Assembly (NCBI GenBank): GCA_937927975.1
Contig: CALEZT010000023.1
Coordinates: 1-57,943, forward strand
Source of the DNA: an uncultured Phycisphaerales bacterium
GTDB taxonomy: Bacteria > Planctomycetota > Phycisphaerae > Sedimentisphaerales > Anaerobacaceae
Direction of reading: 5' to 3'
Length of the DNA stretch: 57,943 nucleotides
This document shows, piece after piece, positions 24,424 through 32,361 of this stretch. The position numbers and the translations under genes are program-made. Positions within the stretch are counted from its first letter, which is position 1. The number at the start of each line of letters is the position of its first letter. The notes below the pieces were generated by a model. That model worked only from the letters and a program-made list of their open reading frames with translations. It made no database searches and was not told the DNA's origin.

Positions 24424-25371
24424 TCACTCCAGGGTGGTCTGGCCGGTTTGTATTCTCTGCATGTAGGCTCGCACCCGCAGGAAGTTCCGGCATGACCGCC
24501 GGAGGAAGGAACCCAAGCTCCTGGATTCCACCGTTCGCGCGAAATCGCGATAGCATCCAAAGAACGCCAGCAGGGCCTGCAGATCGCTCCTTCGGTGGAA
24601 CCGGCCGGTTTCGAGCAGCTCGTTCGTCTGGCGGAAGATCAGAGGGTGGATGAACGCCGCGGCGCCGATCATGACGAAGTCGCAGCCGGTCTGATCGAAC
24701 ATGGCTTTCGCGTCCAGGGGACCGCCGACCGCTCCGTTTCCGATCACGGGGATATCTATCTGGTCCTTGATCCTCTTGATCCATTCCCAGTGAGCGGGTC
24801 CATGGTACATCTGTCGCACGAAGCGGGCGTGGACCGTGATCGCCGACGCGCCGGCGTCCTGGCAGACCTGGGCGATCTTCACCACGTCGACATCCGGTCC
24901 CTCGAAACCGATTCGGATCTTGGCCGTCACAGGGATTTTCACGGCTCCGACGACCGCAGAGACCGTCTCACGGATCCGTCCAGGGTCCTTCAGCAGGCCG
25001 GACAGGCCGTACCCTTGGTCCATCAGACGCTGCACGGGACCGCTGAAGTTCAGATCGATGATGCTGGCGTGTTTCTGCACGGATCGGGCGGCCTCGGCAA
25101 GCGTCTTCGTCTCGCGTCCGACCAATTGCACGCTCACCGGACGCTCCTGTTCGCAAGTGACTTCGCGTTTGCCCAGGATGTTGATCAGCCCGTCGTCGGG
25201 GGCTCGGGCCATCGCCTCCGCATCGATCACGCCCACGCAGGTCATGGCAGCCCCGAGTCTTCTATAGGCCAGACGCACAGGCAGACGCAACATGCCTGCC
25301 ATCGGAGCCAGGATCAGCCTGTTCCCCAGAGGCACATCCCCGATGCGTGGCGTGTCGAGCCTCTCCGTCAT
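24424..25371 (-). CDS. tRNA-dihydrouridine synthase-like flavoprotein lacking the catalytic Cys
   Basis: 315-residue FMN TIM barrel of the Dus family. LILAPMAGMLRLPVRLAYRRLG is the N-terminal FMN motif. PVTAKIRIGFEGPDVD, ASAITVHARFVRQMYHGPAHW and IPVIGNGAVGG follow in canonical order. The active-site loop reads IIDLNFSGPVQRL where Dus enzymes have NxGCP, so the catalytic Cys that protonates uridine is absent. A C-terminal helical part remains (FARTVESRSLGSFLRR). Starts at 25428 or 25371 are both possible; I prefer 25371 by family length. It is the first gene of a tight unit with a radical SAM and an ATP-grasp gene, so a function other than tRNA modification is plausible. Confidence 0.82.
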   Translation of the reverse strand: MTERLDTPRIGDVPLGNRLILAPMAGMLRLPVRLAYRRLGAAMTCVGVIDAEAMARAPDDGLINILGKREVTCEQERPVSVQLVGRETKTLAEAARSVQKHASIIDLNFSGPVQRLMDQGYGLSGLLKDPGRIRETVSAVVGAVKIPVTAKIRIGFEGPDVDVVKIAQVCQDAGASAITVHARFVRQMYHGPAHWEWIKRIKDQIDIPVIGNGAVGGPLDAKAMFDQTGCDFVMIGAAAFIHPLIFRQTNELLETGRFHRRSDLQALLAFFGCYRDFARTVESRSLGSFLRRSCRNFLRVRAYMQRIQTGQTTLE

Positions 25372-25572
25372 GTCGAAGCGCTGCGGTTCCTTGTGAAACG
25401 TACTCACGAGCGGGCATTCTACTCTCATGCCGGTCTCTGTGCCACCCAAACCTTCGTCGGAATCTCCTGCGTTCCCGGAAGGACGATGGAAACCCGACGC
25501 CTATTGGATTACAGTAGCGACCGTTCACACTCAGACCGGCAATGCGGAAGACTGAGAAAGGAAAGCAGTGCA

Positions 25573-26679
25573 ATGGGCCGGATCGTCTACCTTTCCAGGG
25601 GCGGCAAGATCGGAGGCAGTCAGCGTCAGCTCTTGTATCTGGTGACAGGCCTGGCCAGGAAGTATGAACCGGTCGTCCTCTGTACCGGCGATGGCGACAT
25701 GGTCGCTCAGTTGCGGTCCGTCGGTGTGGCGACGGAGGTGTTGTCGTTGCGGCCGTGGCGGAAGCTGCCTGGCGGGATTCTCCGATACGCGGACGCAGAG
25801 CGGCTCGTTCGCGTCGTGCGGCGTTACGATCCGCTGCTGGTCCACAGTTCCGACATGTGGCTGGGCAGCTACGTGGCGTGGCTGAAGTGGCGTTTGCGAG
25901 TGCCCACAGCCATCCACGTGCGAGCGCCTCTGGGGCTTTGGGGCGTGCACAAACACCGACTTCGCGCCGCGACCGGTCTGATCTCGATCTCCACGCGAAT
26001 CACTCGCACATTGAAACGTGCCTGGATACCCGCCGATCGAATCGTCCAGATTGGGGATGCGGTGGACACCGACCGGTTCAGACCTCGCGCGGACGCTTGC
26101 GGCGCGCCGCTTGCCGACTCAGCGCACCGCGAGGTGGTCAACATCGGTCTGGTGGGCCGGATCGAGCGGGCCAAGAGGCAACTGGAGTTCGTGAAACTGG
26201 CCTCTGAGGTCGATGCGGTGTTGCCGGGACGAGCCCGATTCTTCATCATAGGGGAAGTGCGCGAGGCGGACTATTTCGCGAGGCTCAAGGGCCTGGCCGA
26301 CGCCTGCGGACTCGACGGCCGGCTGGTCTTCGCCGGGCGGCGGGAAGACATGGCCGATGTGCTGCGATCCCTGGACGTGCTTGTGAGTCTTTCGGGAGGG
26401 TCGGTCATGTACGAGGCCATGAGCAGCGGGTTGTGCGTCTTGTCCGCGGGTTTCACGACGCCGCGGAATTCCATGCACCTTCGCGACGGCATCACCGGCG
26501 TCGTCGTGCCTACCGGCGATGTCGCTGTGGTGGCGGATCGTCTCAAAGAACTGATCTGTCGGCCGCAAAGGCGCCAGAGCCTCGGGATCGCAGCCCGGCA
26601 GTGGGCCCAAACGAATCTGTCTCTTCGAGGCATGATCGCCAGTACAGAGGATTTCTACGGTCGGTTGCTGTCGAGGTGA
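25573..26679 (+). CDS. Family 4 glycosyltransferase
   Basis: 368-residue GT-B enzyme. The N-terminal domain has VYLSRGGKIGGSQRQLLYLVTGLA, the GGSQR loop typical of GT4. The C-terminal domain has VNIGLVGRIERAKRQLEFVKLA, FIIGEVREADYF, VFAGRREDMADVLRSLDVLVSLS, and the sugar-nucleotide region GGSVMYEAMSSGLCVLS (Ex7E-like). AAAGGAAAG precedes the ATG. An open frame extends far upstream of it, but that part is antisense to the Dus-like gene. It is divergent from the Dus-like / radical SAM / ATP-grasp unit. Role: transfer of a sugar to an envelope glycan or metabolite; donor unknown. Confidence 0.88.
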   Translation: MGRIVYLSRGGKIGGSQRQLLYLVTGLARKYEPVVLCTGDGDMVAQLRSVGVATEVLSLRPWRKLPGGILRYADAERLVRVVRRYDPLLVHSSDMWLGSYVAWLKWRLRVPTAIHVRAPLGLWGVHKHRLRAATGLISISTRITRTLKRAWIPADRIVQIGDAVDTDRFRPRADACGAPLADSAHREVVNIGLVGRIERAKRQLEFVKLASEVDAVLPGRARFFIIGEVREADYFARLKGLADACGLDGRLVFAGRREDMADVLRSLDVLVSLSGGSVMYEAMSSGLCVLSAGFTTPRNSMHLRDGITGVVVPTGDVAVVADRLKELICRPQRRQSLGIAARQWAQTNLSLRGMIASTEDFYGRLLSR

Positions 26680-26710
26680 GCGGGACGGCGGGCGGGAGGT
26701 TGTGAGCAGG

Positions 26711-26840
26711 AAAGAAAAAGCCCCTGCGACGGCAGTGCGAGAGTATCTGGTTTCATAAATCCCTTGTCGTAATACTCGCCTGCTACTTCACAGGGGCACG
26801 ACCAGGTCCCCAATCGCCAGAGGGGTGCGGGGACCCAACC
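26711..26840 (-). ncRNA. Candidate structured RNA ending in an intrinsic terminator
   Basis: Read on the minus strand, this stretch holds two nested structures. GGTCCCC / GGGGACC (26829-26835 with 26805-26811) forms one hairpin. GCCCCTG / CAGGGGC (26791-26797 with 26720-26726) encloses a second, inner stem (GCGAGTAT with ATACTCTCGC). A TTTTTCTTT tract (26711-26719) follows. CTGGTCGT upstream can also pair with ACGAC and ACCAG inside the loop, a possible pseudoknot. No coding frame fits. I could not match tmRNA, RNase P, SRP or 6S signatures. The larger gap 26680-27237 shows no gene. Confidence 0.45.
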
Positions 26841-27237
26841 CAACTGTCAGTGGCTCTTTCTTTAGCTCCTAGCCGCCGCTGGGATGTCGTCCGGATTACG
26901 ATCCGACAAGGATGTGAACGTTGCGATGGACGAACCCAGTACAGGCTAAGCGGACCTTGCTGGCCTCAGCTTCGAGCCACCCTATTCACTTGTCATCAGA
27001 AGCCATCGGCAGTCGGCTCAAAAACTCTTGAGTGTTTTTCTCTGGACTTTTCCCAGGAAGGCTACGGCATACGCACGGGAAGAAGCGGAATGAGAGCCTC
27101 GGTCGGTTCACTGTGTTGCTCATCCTGCCGTGATTGACAATCGGGTCGAAGGCGAAGTCTCTCTTGACGGCCTCAGAGTTCCCGTTTTTCCGACCTGGAT
27201 TTCACGGAAGAGGCGACGATTCCACAAAAATGAGGAC

Positions 27238-27275
27238 AAAAAAAGTTCCCATCCGAGTGTGTCTCGAATGGGAAC
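27238..27275 (-). terminator. Intrinsic terminator of the pseudopilin gene
   Basis: The minus strand reads GTTCCCAT (27268-27275), a 15-base loop region, ATGGGAAC (27245-27252), then a run of seven T residues (27238-27244). It lies 43 bases past the stop of the gene at 27318. Confidence 0.85.
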
Positions 27276-27317
27276 TCAGATTTTCAGCAGATCCGGACGA
27301 ATCCGGCGACCGTTTCC

Positions 27318-28172
27318 TTACGGCTTGGGGAAACTGCGGTGCGTCTGGCCCCAGCAGCCGGTGTGGATGTACTCCATGTCGCCCCATTCCTCAGGAGTCT
27401 TGGGCGTGTAGCCGGGCCCTTTGTAGCCTGAGTATTGCTTGCCGTACTTGATCGTCCCTGATCCCTGCCACTTCTTGTATTCGGCCCGGCCGTCAGCGAA
27501 CGAGACGACGGTGCCGTCGCCATGACGGACTGTCGGATCATCCCACCACGCAAACCCGCTCGTCTCCCAGTTCACAGCAAAACTGTCGGGCGTGGCGGCG
27601 CCTTCGTCAATGAACACCAACCTGTAGGTCGGGTTGAAGATCTCGCTTCGGGTCTTGACCCAGAGCTTCTTGCCGTTGGGACCCTTCAGACCCGTGTTGC
27701 CGCTGTAGGTCCCCTGTCTCGGGCGACCGTTGACACCGTCCATGATGTTGTACGTGAGCAATTCGCCGCGGATGCCCGTCGGACAGGAGTACATGGCAAG
27801 ATCCTTGGCGTATTCCCAGAAGGGGCCCTTCATGATGGCGGCCTTCTGACCGGTGGGGCCCTCGATCGGCCACTGATTTGCCGGCGGTCTCGGCGAGTTG
27901 TACGGCTCGGCCCAGCACCTGCCCACCCACGCCCTTTCGTTGGCATGCCCGGTCGAATTGTCGAAACCGGCGTCGCCGCTGACGAGCTTGTCGTCGTTGC
28001 TGTCGGCGTACATGATCCAGGCAAGGGTCAATTGCTTGAGCGTGCCCAAGCAGACCGCTCGTTGCCCCTGTTCCCTCGCTCTCTGGAGCGCCGGCATCAG
28101 AATCGCCATCAGGACCGCGATGACCGCGATGACGACCAGCAGCTCGATCAGTGTAAAGGCTTTCGACCTCAT
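27318..28172 (-). CDS. Type II secretion/pseudopilin-like protein with H-X9-DG motif
   Basis: 284 residues. The N-terminal prepilin signal is [19 protein letters not shown] (cleavage before Phe, +5 Glu), followed by a hydrophobic helix and [23 protein letters not shown]. The C-terminal [20 protein letters not shown] contains the H-X9-DG motif typical of the large DUF1559-like families in Planctomycetota and relatives. AGGAGG lies about 12 bases before 28172. It is a single gene with its own terminator. Predicted to be a surface or periplasmic pilin-like protein processed by prepilin peptidase; the function of these expanded paralogues is unknown. Confidence 0.9.
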   Translation of the reverse strand: MRSKAFTLIELLVVIAVIAVLMAILMPALQRAREQGQRAVCLGTLKQLTLAWIMYADSNDDKLVSGDAGFDNSTGHANERAWVGRCWAEPYNSPRPPANQWPIEGPTGQKAAIMKGPFWEYAKDLAMYSCPTGIRGELLTYNIMDGVNGRPRQGTYSGNTGLKGPNGKKLWVKTRSEIFNPTYRLVFIDEGAATPDSFAVNWETSGFAWWDDPTVRHGDGTVVSFADGRAEYKKWQGSGTIKYGKQYSGYKGPGYTPKTPEEWGDMEYIHTGCWGQTHRSFPKP

Positions 28173-28462
28173 GATTGATGTTCCTCCTATACAACCAGGT
28201 GTCTGCATACGCACTTGCCGTTCCGTAACAGTTCGTTTTTCGACCAGTCTGCTTGTAAGAATCGGTTAGGAGCCAAAGTGTTCCGTAAGATTTGTCGGTT
28301 TTTATCGAGCAGCCAGAATCCGACATTCCACCCATTCTACCGATTTGCCCGTTTTGGATCAAGCTTTTTCTTCGCCAGATCCCGAATTCTCCATTCCGTG
28401 CACGATCCATTATCGGTCGTTTCCGTTCTCGACGCGGCCTGCGGAGGAATACCGGGAAACTC

Positions 28463-28491
28463 TTGACAAAGGCTGTGTAAAAGTGGATAAT
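28463..28491 (+). promoter_or_regulatory. sigma70-type promoter upstream of small lipoprotein
   Basis: TTGACA (28463-28468) and GATAAT (28486-28491) are separated by exactly 17 bases, about 100 bases before the lipoprotein start. The rest of the divergent gap 28173-28462 is AT-richer and holds no gene I can support. Confidence 0.75.
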
Positions 28492-28589
28492 ATGGGATAG
28501 ATGGAGATTGTTCGTGCAGGCCGAGGAATAGACGCCCCGGAATGGACCGCCGCAAGCCTGTTCTTCTGGGGCTGTTTTCTGAGAAGGTG

Positions 28590-29051
28590 ATGGCCAAGGC
28601 TCTTGCGATTATCGCTCTGACGGGATTGACGATCTGCTTGTGCGGTTGCTCCGCTTGCCCGCAGGCCGGGAAGACCCCCGGCGCTCAGGACGCCGCCGCC
28701 GCTGCGACCCCTGGTTCGCCCTTGACTCAGGATGGCTTCGCGGTGCTCTATTTCCGCGCGATCCAGAACGACTTCGGCGGCGTCTCCGTCGTTGGCGAGG
28801 TTCGGAACATCGGTTCGGCCCCTCGCGGCGTGGAGCTCCAGGCGGCTCTTCGCGACACCAACGGCAGGGTGGTCGCGGTAGGGCACTTCTGTCCCGCCTC
28901 CTACAAGAATATCGCCCCAGGCGAGACATGGCCCTTTTCCTATTTCTTCGGAAGGCAGGAAGGCATCGTTCATGCGGAAATGCGCATCGTAGGCTCCTTC
29001 CGCACCCTGGACATCCTCGACGTCGCCTCAGCCAACCATCAGCCGTACTGA
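28590..29051 (+). CDS. Small lipoprotein with FxLYD-like beta domain
   Basis: 153 residues. A lipoprotein signal (MAKALAIIALTGLTICLCGC, Cys at about 20) is followed by an Ala/Pro linker. Then comes an immunoglobulin-like domain with VSVVGEVRNIGSAPRGVELQAAL, GRVVAVGHFC and NIAPGETWPFSYFF, as in FxLYD/DUF3426-type proteins. The frame is open from an ATG at 28542, but the signal peptide fits the internal ATG at 28590; neither has an ideal ribosome site. A strong promoter lies at 28463-28491. Probably anchored in a periplasm-facing membrane; role unknown. Confidence 0.75.
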   Translation: MAKALAIIALTGLTICLCGCSACPQAGKTPGAQDAAAAATPGSPLTQDGFAVLYFRAIQNDFGGVSVVGEVRNIGSAPRGVELQAALRDTNGRVVAVGHFCPASYKNIAPGETWPFSYFFGRQEGIVHAEMRIVGSFRTLDILDVASANHQPY

Positions 29052-29147
29052 GTGGTCTCGCCACGGTCCCTGCGCCAAAGCGCAGAAGACGACCTATCCA
29101 TCTCCACGCTTATGATTTCCCGCCCTCAGGAAGATCCCGCCACCGAA

Positions 29148-29220
<73 letters not shown>

Positions 29221-29283
29221 GTTGTTCTATCGCCAGAGGCCAACTCTGTATAGTCACAGAGCGACCGCCGACGAACACAAATC

Positions 29284-29313
29284 AGTCTACCACACCCCAC
29301 GGGAAGCAAGCAA
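29284..29313 (-). promoter_or_regulatory. Putative tRNA-Ala promoter
   Basis: On the minus strand TTGCTT (29308-29313) and TAGACT (29284-29289) are separated by 18 bases, 64 bases upstream of the tRNA 5' end. Both hexamers are imperfect. Confidence 0.5.
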
Positions 29314-29490
29314 GGGATTTTTGCTGTTATTTTTTCTCGAAGAACTTATGATCGCTGGGAGTCTGTGTTTGTGTTGAAGTTCCCAAAAAGCTCCATTTCT
29401 GTGGCAGAAGAGGCGGTTGGAGCCCCAAGGGCCGGCTTGGTAAGTTGTGCCGGCCATCACAATTTCTTTGGATGGAGTTGCGTGTCGATG

Positions 29491-30282
29491 TCCGGCGACG
29501 AAACAATGGTCATGCTGGTCTCGATGGTCGTGGCGGCAGTCGCCTGGTACCGGTGGTACGCCGCGACGCGGGTCAAGACCCTGGCGATTCGGAACGCAGG
29601 CCGGTTCCTCTTCGTCGCGACGCCCCCGATCAGTCTTGCGCTGCTTTTCGTCGTCCTTCGCCTTTGGGCGGCCGACGACGTTCGTTCCAGCGGAACCTAT
29701 CTGGCGTTTTACATGTTCGCCGGAGCGGCGTGGGTCGGGTTCAGCGTCCTGTGGCTGGGCTTTCTCGGCATCAGCCCGCGGGACGACGTGATCGAGCGTC
29801 AGAATCTGGCGGCAGCCTTCGCGATATCCGGCGCGGTTGTCGGTATCACATTCTGTTACGCCGGCGCCAACATCGGCAACGGGCCCGGCTGGTGGGTCGT
29901 GGTGTTCAGCGCGGGGTTGGCCACGATAGCCTTCTTTGGACTCTGGGCGATGATCGAGCGTCTCACGACCATCAGCGAGTCTGTCACCGTGGATCGACTC
30001 GTCGGCGCCGGGCTCCGGCTGGGCGGTCTTCTGATCGCCATGGGCATGATCCTCGGACGAGCGGTCGCAGGGGATTGGGTGTCGGCAGCCGCCACGGTCA
30101 GGGACTTCGCTCTGGTCGCGTGGCCCGTTGTGCCGCTGACGTTGCTGGCGGTCGTGGTCGAGCGGGTCCGGTCTCCCGATGCGAGCCACCAGGAGGGCGA
30201 GTCCCTGGTGGGCCTGTTCGTCGCGATGGTGTACCTGGCCATCGCAGGTCTCTATGTTTTCGTCTGGCAGGGACATCCATGA
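29491..30282 (+). CDS. Polytopic membrane protein, DUF350-like (YjfL-type)
   Basis: 263 residues with about seven predicted membrane helices. The central part (NLAAAFAISGAVVGITFCYAG, then ESVTVDRLVGAGLRLGGLLIAMGMILGRAVAGDW) follows the DUF350 pattern seen in E. coli YjfL: helix, helix, a charged (V/I)xxDR loop, AGLRxGG, helix, G(D/N). I chose 29491; the frame continues upstream to 29365 without support. Its stop overlaps the ATG of the next gene (ATGA, 30279-30282), so the two are translationally coupled. In enterobacteria DUF350 proteins accompany glutathionylspermidine-synthase-like ATP-grasps, exactly as here. Molecular function is unknown. Confidence 0.75.
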   Translation, partial: SGDETMVMLVSMVVAAVAWYRWYAATRVKTLAIRNAGRFLFVATPPISLALLFVVLRLWAADDVRSSGTYLAFYMFAGAAWVGFSVLWLGFLGISPRDDVIERQNLAAAFAISGAVVGITFCYAGANIGNGPGWWVVVFSAGLATIAFFGLWAMIERLTTISESVTVDRLVGAGLRLGGLLIAMGMILGRAVAGDWVSAAATVRDFALVAWPVVPLTLLAVVVERVRSPDASHQEGESLVGLFVAMVYLAIAGLYVFVWQGHP

Positions 30283-31556
30283 ATCCGCCGTGGACAGTCC
30301 CCGACCCGATCCCCGACGCGCAGTTTCGCGAACTGCGTCTGCAGATGATCTTCGACCACCACAAGTGGGACAGCCAGTTCGAGGACATCGACTCGATCGG
30401 CCGCCGAGTTCTGGTGCTCGACGGATCGGCCTGGGACCAGTTGCGCCGTCAGTCCGAACAACTCTGGGTCGAGGCGCTGGCTGTGGAACAGGAGATTCTA
30501 TGCAGGCCCGATCTGTGTCGAATGCTGGGATTGGGCTGGCGTTTGCAGAAGGCCTGCACGCGGACTGCGCGCCAAGTGCCCGCCTCCGCTATGGCCAGAG
30601 TCACGCGGTTCGATTTCCATTTCACCGAGGAAGGCTGGCGGATCTCCGAGGCCAACTCCGACGTGCCCGGCGGGTTCATCGAATCGTGCGCCTTCGCGGA
30701 GCTTGCCTGCAAATGCCATCCACGAACATGCTCGGCGCCGGATGTCGGCAGGCTCTACGCGCAAGCGGTGGCCTCCTCGCTGGGAAGGGGGGCTCGCGTC
30801 GCCTTCGTACACGCCACGGCCTACACCGACGATCGGCAGGTGATGGTCTTTCTCGCAGAGCGGTTCTCGGACGAGGGGCTGGCGCCGGTGTTGGTCAGCC
30901 CTGCGGATCTCGTCTGGGTCGGTGGAATCCCCCGATCCGCCGGCGATGCGAAAGAGTTCGACGGCATCGTGCGGTTCTTCCCGGCCGAGTGGCTCCTGAA
31001 CATCCCGCGACGAAACGCCTGGCAGCGATACTTCCACGGCGCCGCTGTGCCGCAGAGCAATCCCGGCTACGCGCTGATCTCGCAGAGCAAGAGATTTCCT
31101 CTGGTCTGGGACCGGCTCAGGACGCCTTTGCCCACGTGGAAGGCCCTCCTGCCGCAGACCTGCGATCCGCGCGAGGTCGATTGGCGCAAGAGCGACGATT
31201 GGGTCCTGAAGCCCGCTCTGGGACGCGTTGGCGAGTGGATCGGCATCCGAGGCGTCACGGCGGACAAAGAGTGGCGCGAAATCGCTCGACATGCAGCCAG
31301 GTATCCCGGATTCTGGGCGGCTCAGAGACGCTTCCAAGCGGTCCCGGCCGTCGGAGGCAACGAAAGCCTCTATCCATGCGTGGGCGTATTCGTAGTGGAT
31401 GGGAAGGCGTGTGGGCTGTATGGGCGTGCTGCTCCTGTGCCCCTGATCGATAGTCATGCACAGGAGATTGCCGTCTTGATCGGTTCGGACGTCTCGGTGG
31501 ATCGAAAGAACCAAGCGAAAGAAACCTCGGTGGTTGTCCTGGGAGAGCGTGGATGA
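30279..31556 (+). CDS. Glutathionylspermidine synthase-like ATP-grasp ligase (YjfC/YgiC type)
   Basis: 425 residues, cytosolic. VTRFDFHFTEEGWRISEANSD (about residue 110) matches the family's RxDFH...ExNxD motif. DWVLKPALGRVGEWIGIRG (about residue 310) is the ATP-grasp Lys/Gly loop, and the C-terminal strand segment ends the fold. It lacks the N-terminal amidase of true Gsp synthetase/amidases, as in YjfC and YgiC. These enzymes are predicted to ligate an amine or amino acid to a peptide carboxylate. It overlaps both neighbours by 4 bases (ATGA), giving a strict three-gene unit with the DUF350-like membrane protein and the GGFG-tail protein. Confidence 0.85.
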   Translation: MNPPWTVPDPIPDAQFRELRLQMIFDHHKWDSQFEDIDSIGRRVLVLDGSAWDQLRRQSEQLWVEALAVEQEILCRPDLCRMLGLGWRLQKACTRTARQVPASAMARVTRFDFHFTEEGWRISEANSDVPGGFIESCAFAELACKCHPRTCSAPDVGRLYAQAVASSLGRGARVAFVHATAYTDDRQVMVFLAERFSDEGLAPVLVSPADLVWVGGIPRSAGDAKEFDGIVRFFPAEWLLNIPRRNAWQRYFHGAAVPQSNPGYALISQSKRFPLVWDRLRTPLPTWKALLPQTCDPREVDWRKSDDWVLKPALGRVGEWIGIRGVTADKEWREIARHAARYPGFWAAQRRFQAVPAVGGNESLYPCVGVFVVDGKACGLYGRAAPVPLIDSHAQEIAVLIGSDVSVDRKNQAKETSVVVLGERG

Positions 31557-32353
31557 CGGGAAGAGAGCTGTATGAGATCTGGGCGCCCGCTCAGGACGAA
31601 TGGTCGCCCTGGGTGAAGCCGGTGTTGTTCGCTGAAATCGACGAGCAGAAAGAGCTGCTGCCTCCCTCGGACGTGCCGTACGAGTCGGGCTTGCGGTGCC
31701 GCATCGGGACCAGACGGGATACCGCGATTGTGGTCGATCTGGCGGGCGTCCGCTCTCTGGTCGCGGGATTCGATCTTGCCAGGGACGGTTATCGACCCGT
31801 CCCCCTGTACAACACGACTTCCGGTCGCAGGCAAGGGGTGTCGTCGGAGAAGTGCGTTCTGGCCGACGTGTCGGCCCTCGTGAAGATGCTCTCGGTTGCG
31901 CCGCCGGAGTCTGTGCGAAATGCGCTCGCGGGGGACAATCCGCCCGCGTTCCTGCTGGACTCGCGCCGGCTGCAAGGCCAGAACAAGCCGGCCCCCGGCG
32001 TATACGACAACCGCTGGATGGTCTTCCCGCAGGACTTTCCGTCGGCCCGGTTCCTGGCTTCACGAGGAATCACCCAGGTCATCGTGATTCAGGATGCTCT
32101 CCTGGCGGCCCAAGACCTCGTGCACGTGCTGCTTCGCTGGAAGGAGGGAGGCATCGCGATCCACGCGCAGGACGCCGCGGAGGATCTCTCGCTTCGCCCT
32201 GCGGAGCTTCGTCGGCCCCCGAGCTTTCGTTCGTTGCTCTATCGCATTTTGGCGACGATGGGCCTGCGAAGAAACAGCGCCGGAGGGTTTGGCTCGGTGC
32301 TTCCGCTTCCAACCCAGAGTAGCGGCGGTTTCGGACGCGGCGGTTTTGGATAG
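31553..32353 (+). CDS. Uncharacterised protein with C-terminal GGFG repeats
   Basis: 266 residues, no signal peptide or membrane segment. I do not recognise the main body (residues 1-235). The C-terminal 25 residues contain three GGFG motifs: SAGGFGS, then SSGGFG and RGGFG at the very end, joined by VLPLPTQ. As I recall, E. coli YgiB (DUF1190), which pairs with the same ATP-grasp family, also carries an RGGFG motif. This protein is therefore a candidate acceptor for the adjacent ligase, although it is otherwise unlike YgiB (no lipobox). It is coupled to the ligase by an ATGA overlap, and hypF begins 8 bases after its stop. Confidence 0.75.
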   Translation: MTGRELYEIWAPAQDEWSPWVKPVLFAEIDEQKELLPPSDVPYESGLRCRIGTRRDTAIVVDLAGVRSLVAGFDLARDGYRPVPLYNTTSGRRQGVSSEKCVLADVSALVKMLSVAPPESVRNALAGDNPPAFLLDSRRLQGQNKPAPGVYDNRWMVFPQDFPSARFLASRGITQVIVIQDALLAAQDLVHVLLRWKEGGIAIHAQDAAEDLSLRPAELRRPPSFRSLLYRILATMGLRRNSAGGFGSVLPLPTQSSGGFGRGGFG

Positions 32354-32361
32354 GGAGCGTG

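Noticed and set aside
24595..25572. Long N-terminal extension of the glycosyltransferase
   Set aside because: The extension is antisense to the Dus-like gene. The GT4 fold, ribosome site and GGSQR motif place the start at 25573.
26870..27130. tmRNA, RNase P or cobalamin riboswitch
   Set aside because: I saw a GGGAAAAGTCC and a GCCACTG, but the other required conserved blocks of these RNAs are missing or out of order.
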